From positions 18,237,755 through 18,301,754 of the forward strand of contig OX104132.1 in the NCBI GenBank assembly GCA_944470555.2: a stretch of DNA of 64,000 nt. The letters run 5' to 3'. A model generated the notes under the pieces. The model was not told where the DNA came from, did no database searches, and saw nothing but the letters and a program-made list of their open reading frames with translations. Origin of the DNA: Heterobilharzia americana (taxonomy: Eukaryota; Platyhelminthes; Trematoda; Strigeidida; Schistosomatidae). Position 1 is the stretch's first letter. Every line of letters starts with the position of its first letter. The position numbers and the translations under genes were made by a program. This document shows positions 35,796-47,735 of this stretch, piece by piece.

Positions 35796-36535
35796 CCATC
35801 TGCTTGATGTATATTCGTCAGTTCAATTTCCACTGATTACTGGTTAGTAGCCAGTCCTAATCACGGATAAACAGGGAAGGTTGGGCATAGGGCTAGCAAC
35901 TCTACCTCCACCCAGTAAAGCCAATCCAACCGCTACAGAAACTCCAAAGCACAAAGAAAATAACAAAAATAAAGACAAAATTACTCCCCACTGCAATCGG
36001 AGGGACGAAATGACACTATTTGGTGAAAGCCTTCACGAAGCTAACTGGCCGATGTGTCTTCTCTCGATGAAAGTAAACATGGGGACATGCAATGTCCACA
36101 CCATGTATGAACCTACCAAGGCTGCCCAAATTGCAAAAGAGATGAGGGATATGGAATGGAAGTGCTTGGGATCTGCGAATGCGGTAGACTCTCCAAACTG
36201 TCAACTGCAGAGGAGTCAATAATCAACTCCGATATTGTCACCCAGACGACAACCACGAGAACACTGAATTATGCTGTGGCTATCATGATATCCCCAAGAG
36301 CATCGAAAGTTCTCTGTCATGCAGTGGGAACCAATATTCTCCAGGATCATAACAGCAAGGTTCAACTCAAAAGGAAGGAAGGTCACAATCATACAGCACT
36401 ATGCTACGCACCTACAAATAATGCAGATGAAGAGAAAAAGGAGGAATTCTACAGACAACTGCAATCAGTAATGGACAAGACCCTACAACAGTTGGCGATA
36501 TCAAAATTCGAACGGATGACAATCTTATGACAACT
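35795..36535 (+). mobile_element. RTE-type retrotransposon 5' fragment (R3, same family as R1)
   Basis: The plus strand matches the 5' leader and endonuclease start of R1. The leader shares aaacagggaaggttgggca and gggctagcaac. The coding part reads VNMGTCNVHTMYEPTKAA, IAKEM, then after a frameshift RLSKLS, KVQLKRKEGHNHTALCYAPTNNADEEKKEEFYRQLQ. It is cut off at about 36535, where a family C repeat begins. Non-LTR copies are usually truncated at the 5' end, so loss of the 3' end here points to later rearrangement. Confidence 0.75.
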
Positions 36536-36695
36536 CATAGACTGATATCAGTTGGAGAAACATAGAAAACCCGTGAGCTGCCAACAGTTGTTTCGTCCTA
36601 ATATGGGGCTCTTCAGCAGTGCGCATCCATTAACCAGGACCTTCAGGTCCCGCAACTAGCACGTTACAACTGAGCCAGTGGATCGAAATCCATTG
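36536..36695 (-). repeat. Family C repeat with hammerhead core residues intact
   Basis: The minus strand has CTGAAGA at 36616-36610 and GAAA at 36594-36591. The cleavage triplet is GTT (36585-36583), an allowed NUH triplet, and C15.2-G16.2 pairing is kept. Stem II has one mismatch and stem I is poorly paired. The head lies at about 36620-36690 (aggaccttcaggtcc). Confidence 0.65.
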
Positions 36696-36839
36696 GTTCA
36701 TACTTCCTACTTATGTCAGTCCACAATATGGCGCAACCTTCATCCACTACTGTCACTGAATAAGCTGCATTCATGTTTGAATTGGTTAGGCCCATCGGAA
36801 ACGACTTTTCATCGGAACTTCAAAAAACATTTTTGGAAG

Positions 36840-37125
36840 CTATTCACCTAATGGTACTAGATGAATGGAGGTCGCGCTATATCGAGAACTAGTAAAGGCA
36901 GAAAATATGAACCATTAGATGCCAACTCAACACTTCAATGGTAATGTGTTATCTGCGGAAGCTGAAGGTTTTGAGTTTGGTCTCAGGCAGTGCAAGATCA
37001 TGAGCACGCACTGCTGAGGAGCCCTATAATTGAATGGAACAGCTCTCCAGATTCTGCAATTGATATTGGTTCATGATGTATACCAACCTGAAGTCAATAA
37101 ATAAACTTCCAGAAACCTTAAATTT
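36840..37125 (+). repeat. Family C repeat, full-length but mutated
   Basis: The head (atggaggtcgcgctatatcg at 36863), a tRNA-like part, the hammerhead segment at about 37008-37050 and the tail (gaagtcaataaataaac) are all present. CTGAGGA is kept; GAAA reads GGAA and the GTC triplet reads CTC. Confidence 0.65.
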
Positions 37126-38435
37126 GAACGGAGACAACTACTGACGGTTCATAAACAAAAGTACAAGAAACAACACATATTCTTCTACATACATAAACAC
37201 ACAAATACACACATTGACTACCCTACATTACAAGCGCAAACTTCTAACGACCACTCTTTATTACTCATAATGAAGAGAAAACGACCCAATCAATAAACCA
37301 TACTCACCAAATATTTGATATTCTATTTCACTATGTATTTTGATGTTCATGAGAGTCTGTATCTTCTGCTAAATAAGTTGTGGCCCACACAGTGTAACGT
37401 TCAGAAATATCTTGTCTTGACTTTCTAGCGTGCTAAGAGTATGTTCAAATTTGTTCGTATAATCAGCATTGCAAGTATTTCTAAAATTGTTGTACGCCTC
37501 CTAACGAGGATACTGAATGCCTTTCCAAACATAACTGAAAGAATTCACTCGAAATATGAAATACATATTACTCAATTGCTTACTTTCTAATTATTGTATT
37601 GAAGTTTTGATTTACAGTTTTGCATCAACCATAATGTTATGAATTCACTAGGACACTAGACTGTTAATACTTTAGACTACCAGCTTCTGTCATATTGGTT
37701 TTAAATACAATTAGTCAACACTAGTATCTCAGGGTAACTATACACTATATATCCGAGCAAGTGTTAAGTTTTAATGAACTGTAAGTGCTGCAATATAACT
37801 TGAGCTGGCCAATGCAGTTCTTAAAGCAGTGTATACGTAGAAAAATGATAAACAAGAGAAAAATATTAAAATATAGTAAACTAACAGTTTGATACGAAAA
37901 ATCTTTTTTTTCTTCGGAAAGTATTTGTTTAGTTTTATGTACGTCATTGTTGATTGATTGAATTAAAAATTCTACCAAACATTTACATATATGTGTAAAT
38001 ATATCAATGCTTTTAGCATATAATTAACAGTCACATAAAACAGCGGAAGTGATCTTCAAGCATGCAAACTAATCCTGAATAATGCTGGCAGAATGTCTTC
38101 AATGAAAAGAAAGAACTAAAGATCAGTACGGTATATTTTGAAAAAAAACATCTGATCTATTCATCAGTGATTTCCTTCATTGATAAAATAGATTTTAATG
38201 TGTGACGATGATGAGAAGTCAGATAACAATAAGATTTAAACTAGGTCGTACCAATACTACAATTTTTTTAACATATGGTTATCTTAGTTTCACCAGTAAA
38301 CAAACCAATGAACTCCGTTTCAAAGTATACTTCATTCAGATTGTAATAAAAATACAAGTCTGGTGGTGACAATGAATGAACAGACATGTAGTCGGCATTC
38401 ACGTAGCAGTTAGGTAATACGATAAGTGACAAGAG
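37125..38435. other. AT-rich stretch, no gene recognised
   Basis: No convincing coding sequence or repeat family. Confidence 0.4.
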
Positions 38436-38439
38436 TAAA

Positions 38440-38572
38440 CTAAGGACCGGATCAGAATCCGAGTAGCCTACTTCAGTCGATGCTGCACTAAACCAGTAAT
38501 GTGGAGATACTTGATTCGAATCATGTAGTAACTCAGGTTTTTATTTCATCCTCAATCACTAACATATATTAA
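38440..38572 (+). repeat. Family A tRNA-headed repeat, degenerate
   Basis: A B-box-like ttgattcgaatcat at about 38511 and the right terminus (ggtttttatttcatcctcaatcac) identify the family. The A box is poorly kept. Confidence 0.5.
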
Positions 38573-40590
38573 TAGTCATAGTTTTTCAAATCACTTTCAG
38601 AAGTAAAAAGAAACTGTTTATAACAGCTATCTGACTAACGGTCTATCTCTTTTTTTGCAAAGATTCAACTGGTAATGAAAGACTAACGTTTGAATTAGCT
38701 TTTATTGCAAATGATACATAATAATCGTTGAAAAATTAAATCGGTTTGGATTCGATAGATTACAATTCTGATTAATTTTCCCAGTTACATAATAAAATCA
38801 TAATCTTCCTCAGTTAATGTTATTATCGAAAGAAAGTTAAGGTGACAGAAGACAAAACCTGTAGATTTAAAGTTATGACCACAGTCAAAATAGTATACTT
38901 TGTAGTTAAATTGCACTGTTCAAGTTCATTCTGAATGAAATTCGCAATCAAAAACAAAGAAGCAGTACACGATTAACACAGATATGTGTGAACAAGATGT
39001 AAACCATTTTCTTTAATTTTCGATATATTCTATGCATTTTATAAGGTTTCCAATGTATGATAGACAATACTGGAACCTTAGAATAAAGTTTCAATAATAT
39101 TTTTCTTGGAAACTAGGATTTTCTTTTTCGATGATCAAAATAATATATATTTCGATGGTTCTAGGGATTCATAGAATCATTTTATGAAACTTTATGTTTA
39201 ACAACTGAAATCATTTGATACTTCTTGATGAGATAGAAAGACAATGTAATAAGTGAGTATTCGTCAGTTTTCTGTTTCTTTGATTTTTCTACTCAGATAC
39301 TAGTAGCAACGTGTTTAACATTTCCACCAACCATCTTCTATATTCACAAAAATAAATACTTTGTATCACAGAATACGGGTATGGCGATATGTGAAAAATG
39401 CCCTGAATGTTGGAAATGATTTCAACAGAACTTTTTAAGCACCGAAATATTATTTATTTTTACTACTGGGGAGTATTTGCAAGTGCTTCCTTGTCACTGA
39501 GTTTATAGCTCTTTCACTTAACAAGTTTAACTTGAATGTTCAACATCGTTATTATGAAAACTGTTCAACAGTTGACTCGTTCAATGCATCCACTCATGGA
39601 GTTGTTGATGTGAGCACAACTGAAGTGTAGTTTCAGTTTTCTATGGTATTTTTGATAATTTTCAATCGTGCATAAAACGGAGAATGATGAGAGAAATGAG
39701 GTCTATGTGAAACACTGCTCTCAAGTTTTACAGATTTATTTACTGAACTGCATAAGATTTATGAGGCTTTATGAAGGTGTTCTCTAAATGAATGGGTATT
39801 TCTTGATTATCTGTAACTGTTAGCATGAAAGACATTGTACTTGTTTGTTTTACGTAGTATGGATTCAAATTTCTATTCATCATACTGGGTTTCCAAATCT
39901 ATCTGATGAAATAAAAGCAGTTTGTTGCACCTAAACAAAAGCATAACAACAGCTCTGGTTGAATCAACATTACTGACTGATGGCACTACAAAGTTCTGTA
40001 TGTTAACGTCTATCCATGTATGATCACAAGCTTCAGGGAACAAGATAGAAACGTAGAATGTCATTTAGAAAACAAATAAAATGAAAGTATTAACTCATTC
40101 AGAAGAATAGATGATGGATCAGAAAAGTTGAAAATAAACAGTTTTGATTGTCAATCTTTACAGATTATCATTCCATAATCAAGATTCATAATACAGAAGG
40201 TGGTAAATAAATCCATCTTACCAAATTAAATGTACAATTTTGAAAATACGGAGTTGATAGCAGGCACGAAATGAAAAGATCTGTGAAAACGAAACTGTAA
40301 GTTCATTAGTATAAATTAATTTGAGAAAGATAAGGACTAACACGAGTAGTTACTTCCGAAATAATCATTCTACTCTGCAGTAACTATTGAAATGGTGAGG
40401 AAAATTTGTAGCTTAGGTGGATGGTCTTGATTATATTGGATTTTCTGAGCTGGGCTGTTTAATCGTGGATCTTTCATCATCAGTCCTCTTCGCCTTTGTT
40501 TGCATGAAAACTAATTGGCTATTAATCTTCACGTCATTTCAGCACTTATTTCAATGCAAGAGAATAATTATGAACACATTAATTCAGTTT
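38572..40590. other. AT-rich stretch, no gene recognised
   Basis: No convincing coding sequence or repeat family. Confidence 0.4.
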
Positions 40591-40594
40591 TAAA

Positions 40595-40965
40595 AATGTA
40601 GAAATCTTGGATAGAGGAAACACAAAGAATATAAGAGAATTCCTAGAAGCTTGACACTCAGGTCAGTCAGGAATCAACAGATGTATAGACATAGACCAAA
40701 CCTACCAACCAATAAGAAAGGTGATGAATGACATAAAGGTCAGAGGTCAGGCAGAGGAACAGTCAACAGGAAAATCTATGCAGTCAAAGACACAACAGTC
40801 AAAGGAAACAACCAGTTACAAACCAGTTGGTCAGGGCAAGTTACTAAATAACTCACGGAGAGATATTGACAGCTCACTTCATACTGAAGTTAGTGCTGAT
40901 GATATCGTCTAAAAAGACAGTGAAAGCTTCACGATTAAACAACCCAGCTCAGAAAACACAATACA
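40595..40965 (+). mobile_element. Penelope-like element, 3' coding end and downstream sequence (PLE2)
   Basis: The plus strand reads EILDRGNTKNIREFLEA, a stop, then HSGQSGINRCIDIDQTYQPIR and a Gln/Ser/Lys-rich tail to about 40910. A FLEAW-type block followed by INRxIDIDPxY is the C-terminal signature of Penelope-like proteins, as I recall it. After the stop, aaagcttcacgattaaa is shared with the copy at 59.8 kb. Confidence 0.6.
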
Positions 40966-41505
40966 ACCGAGACATTGACTAGCGTTTCATAAGAGGAAGA
41001 ATTGTGACATTTCAAAGTTGTAGTTTCTTCATAAAACACCGGGAACGAAAGTTTCAGGAGTACAGATGGTTAATAATGATAATGTTTCCAGTTTTAATAA
41101 TTCTTTAAAACCTACTTTCGCTATAGTGGAATAGTGTTCTGGAACCCTGGTAGATAAAACTTTTATCGAAAGACATCCCTTAGTTCACATATATGTGGGG
41201 ACGATAAAATAAGATATTTTAATTATATCCATTAGAAATGTGTATATTGTGGAGAAAATTAGTTTATTATAAGTGGTTCATTAACTGTCGTCATTCTATG
41301 ATGAATACAACCTTATTATAAATATATTTGTAATGAATATTTTCACACAAAGATGCTATTTAGTTTCAGTAATAATTCAAGTGAAATTATTCTCCGTAGT
41401 CACATTAGGTGCTGGTATTATTTGTACATAGATTCGCAGATAGATACCATATAAACAGTATTCGCATTCCGAGCTTCTATCATTTCTTATCTAATAACCT
41501 TCCTT
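40965..41505. other. AT-rich stretch, no gene recognised
   Basis: It may include more of the Penelope-like 3' region, but nothing specific could be matched. Confidence 0.35.
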
Positions 41506-41507
41506 CT

Positions 41508-41592
41508 GCTATGTGATGTTGCTCCCACTAGGACTCGAACCCTAGGACGAATTACTTCAAACACCGGGGACGGGGACTATCAGCCTATAACA
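41508..41592 (-). repeat. Family B repeat head fragment
   Basis: A minus-strand B-box-like segment (gggttcgagtcc, near 41528-41539) and the adjoining head match the family B copy at about 46730-46800. Confidence 0.5.
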
Positions 41593-42165
41593 TAAAGAAA
41601 ACCAGTCACACCTCTGAACATGACTGACACGAAAAATGAGTAATTTAGAAATAGATACGGTGAATGACCAAAAACATTGCATGCGAAAGAGAAGTGAGAC
41701 CATTCACAATAGAATGAAGTAAATCCACTTCATTTAGGTCTCAGAGATGTGTATTAATAACGAACGCTAGTTACTGGGATGTCAGAAGGTTTTTAGTGAT
41801 GAGGAATTCACAATGTTTTAGTTCTATTTCCTTATTCGAAAAGGAAATTACTTATACTAAGCTTATATAATTGTTTTGTGAATAAAGCACTAAAGGATAT
41901 TTTCTGAAGTTTTCTGAGGAAATCATGACAGTCTCAGGCAAAGGAGTTGGTCCGAAGAATGGGTAGCCTTTAATGATGCTGATGACCATGTATTAACACA
42001 AGCTAAAGAAGGATAAAACATGTGTATGAGTCATAATTTGTTCCTATGTGGTTTGAGTAGATAATGCTCAGGAGTCCTAAACAAAGATGAAACACCTTTT
42101 CAATACTGTCTGATTGTCTTTGTCTTTATGTGTGATGTCCTGTCTTCATTTTTGCAACTTACATA
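41592..42165. other. AT-rich stretch, no gene recognised
   Basis: No convincing feature. Confidence 0.4.
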
Positions 42166-42169
42166 CAAA

Positions 42170-42545
42170 CAGTATCAAGGCATCTACACAGGAGTCTATG
42201 TGCCAATCGAGACTGACCAATTTCGTTCAGTCAACCACGATAAATTACAAGCAATGACATAAAAACTATACCCGTTGCACAGGCAGTGGCCATCGTGACT
42301 CATTTGTATGGTGGCTTTTAAACAAGATGCTCCTGGGTTGGAGTAGTAGTGAAAAAGTTGTCCACTGTGAGGCAGGTACAAGTAGCTGATGAGTTCCAAA
42401 TAGGATAAAACGCGTGTCTTGAATTCCACTCCTAGATGTTATCCATCATTGTTATCAAAAGCGTGAATACTCAGGAACCCGTATGCTAATATAGGCCTAT
42501 CCAACGACAGAGATTTACATACTACAGTATCAATAGAACTAAGTC
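42170..42545 (+). repeat. Family B repeats: tail fragment then a longer copy
   Basis: A family B tail (42170-42255) precedes a plus copy with the hammerhead segment at about 42390-42435 and another tail to 42540. CTGATGA and a paired stem II remain, but GAAA reads AAAA, which removes the essential G12. Confidence 0.6.
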
Positions 42546-44460
42546 ATCTTCATTTCATGTGTTAAGTGTGGATTGCATAAATATGTATCCAGTCATCAAA
42601 CTTTCTTTTCACTGGCTTATGATGCACTATGAAGTGACAAAGTTTCATTTTCTTCTGTCCCTACTGGCTGACTTTCAGTCATTCATTCAGTCTGAGTTGG
42701 ATTATTCTAGACATTTGACTTTATTATTTAACTGAGCAGATAGCACAAGATATTTCATACGTGACAGTTTTCGTCCACTTTCTTCATGTGATCTTTGAGT
42801 TGGTTTAGTTTGTTTTTAAAAGGTTTTTTAAATTTTAAATGTAGTTTGATTACCTGCTCTTCTGAGATTTCATGGCATTGCCTCAGATGTGTCCTTAGTA
42901 TGTAGAGGTACTGCATCTTTTATAATCATCCTTTTTATTGTTTTCTGTTTTTGGCTCTCGTGTTTCCTAATTTTTCTAGATATCATATTCTATGGACTGT
43001 TTTGGTTGGCAACTTCCTAATAACATTTTGAATAAAATGTTTATTTCTTTTCCTTATTCATTAATGCATGTTGTCAACCTACGTATTCTGTTTGATTGAC
43101 TTTATATTAACCCTCTTTTTTTTACATTGAGAGTCTACGATAAGTGGTAATTCAGAAATCTCCTTAAGTACCATATATCTTTCTTTGTATTCTTCAGTCT
43201 AACAATGGTTTCAGCCAATTCATTCTCCAGTTCCATTTTGAACTTCATTGAGTCTACATGATTGTTTGTATGCGCACAGAGCATGAGCAAGTGGAATGAA
43301 AGGTTGTTGAGTGAATCCATATTCATACAAATCACACCTAACACATGAAACAAAGGTGACTCAGCACAACTGTCAACAACATGAAACCTATTACGGGATA
43401 AAAAATGACAAAAGGTACAAAATGAGAATATTGTATATACGATACCTATCTACGAATGTGTGAACAGGTAATTCCAACTATTAGCGTGGTTATGGGCAAT
43501 AGTTTTACTCGATTTAAAGTCTTATCAAATAGTATTGATAAGATTTATTGCTAATTTTGGTTGCGATGTGTGCGCGCCTACCTCGCATGGCTTTAATGAC
43601 CGTTATTGTATATCAAATTTCTAGACACCAGTTCTCCTTACAGAATGTGGAGTATAATGGATCCTTTATCCAACTTGATAGTAGGTTGGAAAAAAGAAGT
43701 TCCGTCTTTAAAATTTACAACTTGATTTGTACCATATTTTCCACAAAGGATTATCAGTGAAAACAATCGGTTGCTGATATTAAGAAGCTGTTTACTGAAC
43801 TGGTTGTAAAGGGATTTGCTAATAACCAGCCACCAAACAGTCACTTGGTGTCACAATCTTTCTGTTTTTGAAGCATAAACATACATCAGGAACTCATTTT
43901 ATTCATATTTCATCACATGAATTACTTTGTATTCGAACCTCCAGGTTTTTATCCGCTATCTTTATATTAAAGGCAAATATCGTTCATAAATTGTCTGTAG
44001 GTGGAAGGTAAAGCTAAAGTATTCTATATGTATGTTGGATGAGTGTGCATTCTATAAGATTTTGCCTTAATTAAAGATGTGCCAAGGCAGTGGTTGAGAA
44101 TGTGTTTTCCAACACACTCTTAGTTAACCACTTTAGAGGTAGACATTTTAAACAAATCGAGACGCTTCCAGACTTAGACAATAGCAAGATCAGAGTTAAA
44201 CCAATAGTATCGAATTTGCTGATCTAATGTGCTCCTGAAGATCTTCTTTTGAAAACTCGATGCAAGTCGCCTTAAAACTATCAAATGTGCTTTTGTCCAT
44301 AAGATGGTCAGCTTGTTAAAACGTTTTAAAGCTCAGAAGATTTATTGCCTTTCGAAAACGATTTGGAATCGCTCAGCTGAAATGATTATTTATGTTCTCA
44401 AGCAAAATAACCACTTCTTCAATAGAACTGAAGTGTCATGATTGTTTAGTTAGAAACTAA
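42545..44460. other. AT-rich stretch, no gene recognised
   Basis: Short open frames (for example 43135-43353 minus, 43548-43760 plus) show no recognisable motif. Confidence 0.4.
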
Positions 44461-44461
44461 T

Positions 44462-44595
44462 TTCATGGTGGACTGATATTAGTTGAAAAGCTATTGAAAA
44501 CCTAAAAGGGTTGCACAGCTGTTACATACTACTATGGGGTTCGTTAGCAGTGCGTACTGATGAACTTTGCAAACAAAGTAAATCATCTACACTGT
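44462..44595 (-). repeat. Family C repeat, degenerate
   Basis: Minus-strand tail plus hammerhead remnant (core reads CTAACGA and GTAA). The stem III palindrome acagctgt is kept. Confidence 0.6.
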
Positions 44596-45570
44596 CTCGT
44601 AGATTGTAGAAAATCTTAATCGACAGGATTCAATTAATGCTCACCACTAGGCAATAAACAGCTTTATCAGTTACTCTCTGGTCACAAGAAAGTGGATATG
44701 AAATTAAAAAGGATGCTTAGCCGAAAAAGTGCATTGTCATAGTATTATTTAATCTGATTTAATTAAATCAAAGCAGGTGGGCTTAAAGTAAAGTTAAAAA
44801 TTACGAAATGTTTGTTCTCTTTCTTCTGTTTTTTGCTGTAGACATTATCCTCTGTTTCTATTTCTCTGAGTGAAGTATAGTGAAGTTGTGATGGACAAGG
44901 AAGCAAGACAAGTCAATCTATTCACCATATGTGATAAAATTTGTTCTTAACTGTCCGGCCGTCAAATGATGCTGACAGTCTCACAGTTAACAGTGATGGA
45001 TTAAACATGATTGGCATTCACTCATCCTCTTAATTCTTTTATTGTAACCAATGGTCTGGTAATGATCTTTGTCACAGTTAAGCGTAGAATTTCAAAACAT
45101 ACATTTCTGAGCAAGAGGATAGGACTAACAAATCGTTGAAAAGAAATACACGAATAAGTTTAAGGAAACAGCTACAATAATGTTTTCCGGTATAATTCTC
45201 TTACAGTGAACACTGAAAGACTTATATCTGCCAGTCTTTCATTTTTACCAGTCAGTAGTAATTTCGGCTGGGAATATGCTCGGTTTATTCCAAAATTGCT
45301 GATCGTTTATAAAAACTGCTTTCAATGCACGAAAAGTAATAATAATGCTTTATATTCCCCAAATATTTCTGATTACTTCCTACGCTTATTATATTGCACA
45401 ATAATTCAGAGAGTGATAATTAAGCTTATAAATAAGCTTCTGACTTCGAAGTAGTCTTAACCAAAGTCTGGAGTGAGGAACTTGATAAACAGATTGCTTA
45501 TTTTATCCAACAAATCTGTGTACCAAATTAGTTATTGTAGAACAAATTTCTGATAAATTTAAGTACTTTC
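44595..45570. other. AT-rich stretch, no gene recognised
   Basis: No convincing coding sequence or repeat family. Confidence 0.4.
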
Positions 45571-45574
45571 AGTC

Positions 45575-46195
45575 ATTAAGTGGGTAGAGAAGACGAAGGT
45601 GATGAAGATACCTAACCAACAACAGCAGCAACAAAAGGAGGCACCAATCACCATTAACAGGAGAAAACTAAGGGAAGTAGTCTTTTCACCTGCCTAGACA
45701 GCATCGTTTCAACTACAGGTGTCACAGACGAGGATGTCAAAACCAGGATCAGAAAAGCAAGACAGGCTTTCATTCATCTGAAATCAGTTTGGAGACCTAC
45801 TGCACTGCAGTCTGCATAAAGCGTGAACAAGATCCGGATTTTCAATACCAACGTCAAGTCAGTGCTGCTATATGGTTCAGAAACTTGGCGTTTCCAACAA
45901 ACTATAGACATTCGTCGATAGCCGCCTACGCTGGCTTGATGCTGAAGATCAGATGGTCAGAATAATGAGAATAAGCAACAAGAAATTCTGGCAACGAACC
46001 AAACAAGAATGTATCAGCAACTTATATGCTGAAGAAGAAAGTGGAGATGGATTGAACATAGACTGCGAAGGCCGACTGGGGACATCAAGTGCCAAACCAG
46101 GTCCTCGAGTGGAATCCAAACGGGAAATGACGAGTTGGGCATCCGAGACCCTGATGGAACTATGTGTTTGCAGTTGAGCAAATGTTTAGGAACTA
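45575..46195 (+). mobile_element. RTE-type retrotransposon 3' fragment (R4, same family as R1)
   Basis: The plus strand encodes, with frameshifts, VMKIPNQQQQQQ, APITI, VTDEDVKTRIRKARQAFIHLK, IRIFNTNVKSVLLYGSETW and a WRWIEHRLRRPTGDIK end. This is the region after RT motif C, and it shares the Gln tract with R1. The piece starts just after the catalytic motif and runs to the coding end, as expected for a 5'-truncated insertion. Confidence 0.75.
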
Positions 46196-46650
46196 AACTG
46201 TTACCTGACCTGCATTCTCCCTTAACAACCATACGAAACAGTGTTTAGAGACACCTTTAGAAAGTACCCTCATTGTGTTGGTGTATCTGTAGATAAACAC
46301 TGAGGTGCCCCAAAACTGCTGACTAGAGAGGCTAAGCTTATTTTCAGCGATTTTGATAGCTTGTTCTTCGGGGTCCCTTCTGCTGTATCATCTTTGAAAC
46401 AAACATTCATAAACAAAATCACTTCTAGAGCTGGATAGGTGTCCATTCTGTATGTGAATTTTCTGCAAGTTTTCCAATTCTTTATCCATTGTATCACCCG
46501 TACAGATAAAACAGATTCTTTTTTCTGCTGAGATGCAACCACCTATGAAAATTTAAATGGAGTTAGAGGTAATCTTTCTTAGATCATGTATCTCATCTTT
46601 ACTAAGTCAAGTGTTCATTAAGAAATAAATCACGTCTTGTATTTCACGTA
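46195..46650. other. Unassigned; holds a 90-codon minus open frame
   Basis: The minus frame at 46542-46270 has no stop for 90 codons and a mixed polar composition, but I recognise no motif, splice signal or relative. It may be chance. Confidence 0.3.
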
Positions 46651-46835
46651 GTGGTGGCTAGCAGTGGAATCAAGAACGCATTTTTCTTGTAATTTGGGAC
46701 TCGTTAGATTGAAACACCTGCACTCCAGTGATAGACTTTGCCCTAACTGAGACTTGAACTCAGCTTGAGTAACTTCAAGTCCCCAAGAGACACTCAATAG
46801 GCTACTCAGATACGACAGTCACCACATGTGCAACG
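46650..46835 (-). repeat. Family B repeat, hammerhead mutated at G5
   Basis: On the minus strand GAAA is kept, but CTGANGA reads CTAACGA, a change at the essential G5. The head with a B-box-like region lies at about 46735-46830. Confidence 0.6.
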
Positions 46836-46934
46836 GATGCTAATTATGATTATTCTTTGATACTCATAATTTCTTGTTATTATAATAAAGCTAACTGATC
46901 AACTTCTGTTGCTGTTGTCATTCGCGCTCCTATG

Positions 46935-47295
46935 TGGATGCCTCGATATTAAAAATATCAGTAAATGTTGATAACTGATACCCGTCACGTATAAGGTGGC
47001 TTTCATAGCTTAGTCGGTTAGTGGACAACGCTCTGCTATTTGAAACGATGAGTACAGGTTTCAAGTGTTAATGAGGGAAATATCACTGCTATGTAGGCAC
47101 ATTCGGCTGACGAGTCCCTCAAAGTGTTAAACGCTTGTCTTGGATTCCACTCTCAGCTACTACCCATCATCTTTATCGAAATTGAAAATACAGGCAATAT
47201 CAAGGCACTCGCATAGGAGTGCACATACCAACAGAGGGAAAGCAGTTCAATCCAACATAACAAACAAGAACTACAAGTACCAATAAATGAAAATG
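46935..47295 (+). repeat. Family B repeat, full-length copy
   Basis: The head (ttagtcggttagtggacaac near 47010), the hammerhead segment (about 47100-47155) and the full tail (caggcaatatcaaggcactc to agtaccaataaatg, about 47192-47290) are present. CTGACGA is kept; GAAA reads TAAA. It is inverted relative to the copy at 46650-46835. This copy shows the complete architecture of the family best. Confidence 0.65.
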
Positions 47296-47389
47296 AATCA
47301 AACCGTTTTAAATAAGGTCACCTTTTTCATCATCAATATCAACATAGAATCAGGAGTTACTGAGTAACCGTTCGAGTTACCACAGCTCA

Positions 47390-47735
47390 TATCACTGCAT
47401 GAAGTAGAAAAGTAGTGAGGTGAATGATGAAGATAAGAAAATTCAGTCAAAAGGGACATGAAATATGAGAAGGAAGAAGGGAAGAATGACAAAATGCGGA
47501 GAATTGGCATAGTGTTAAGATGAGAAGAATGTGTGCATACATCTGCGCCACTGACATCGGTTCTCAGCCACATCCCCTAGAGTCTCCAACCACTGGTTCC
47601 TCTTGTCCAGCGGACTTCAACCACCTAGCCTGCATCGCCCTACAAGGCTCTAACCAACAGTCAGAGACTTCATGCATAGGTGCTATGTTTTAGTCTGGCT
47701 ACCTCGGGCCACCTTTTCGCAACATTCTAATTAAA
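47390..47735 (-). mobile_element. SR2-like retrotransposon 3' fragment (R6, same family as R2)
   Basis: The sequence at about 47520-47720 matches 17030-17220 closely (for example agagtctcca, ccactggttcctcttgtcc, gacttcat, gttttagtctgg). It covers the C-terminal codons and 3' region on the minus strand. The copy begins inside the C-terminal coding region, a usual 5' truncation. Confidence 0.75.
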
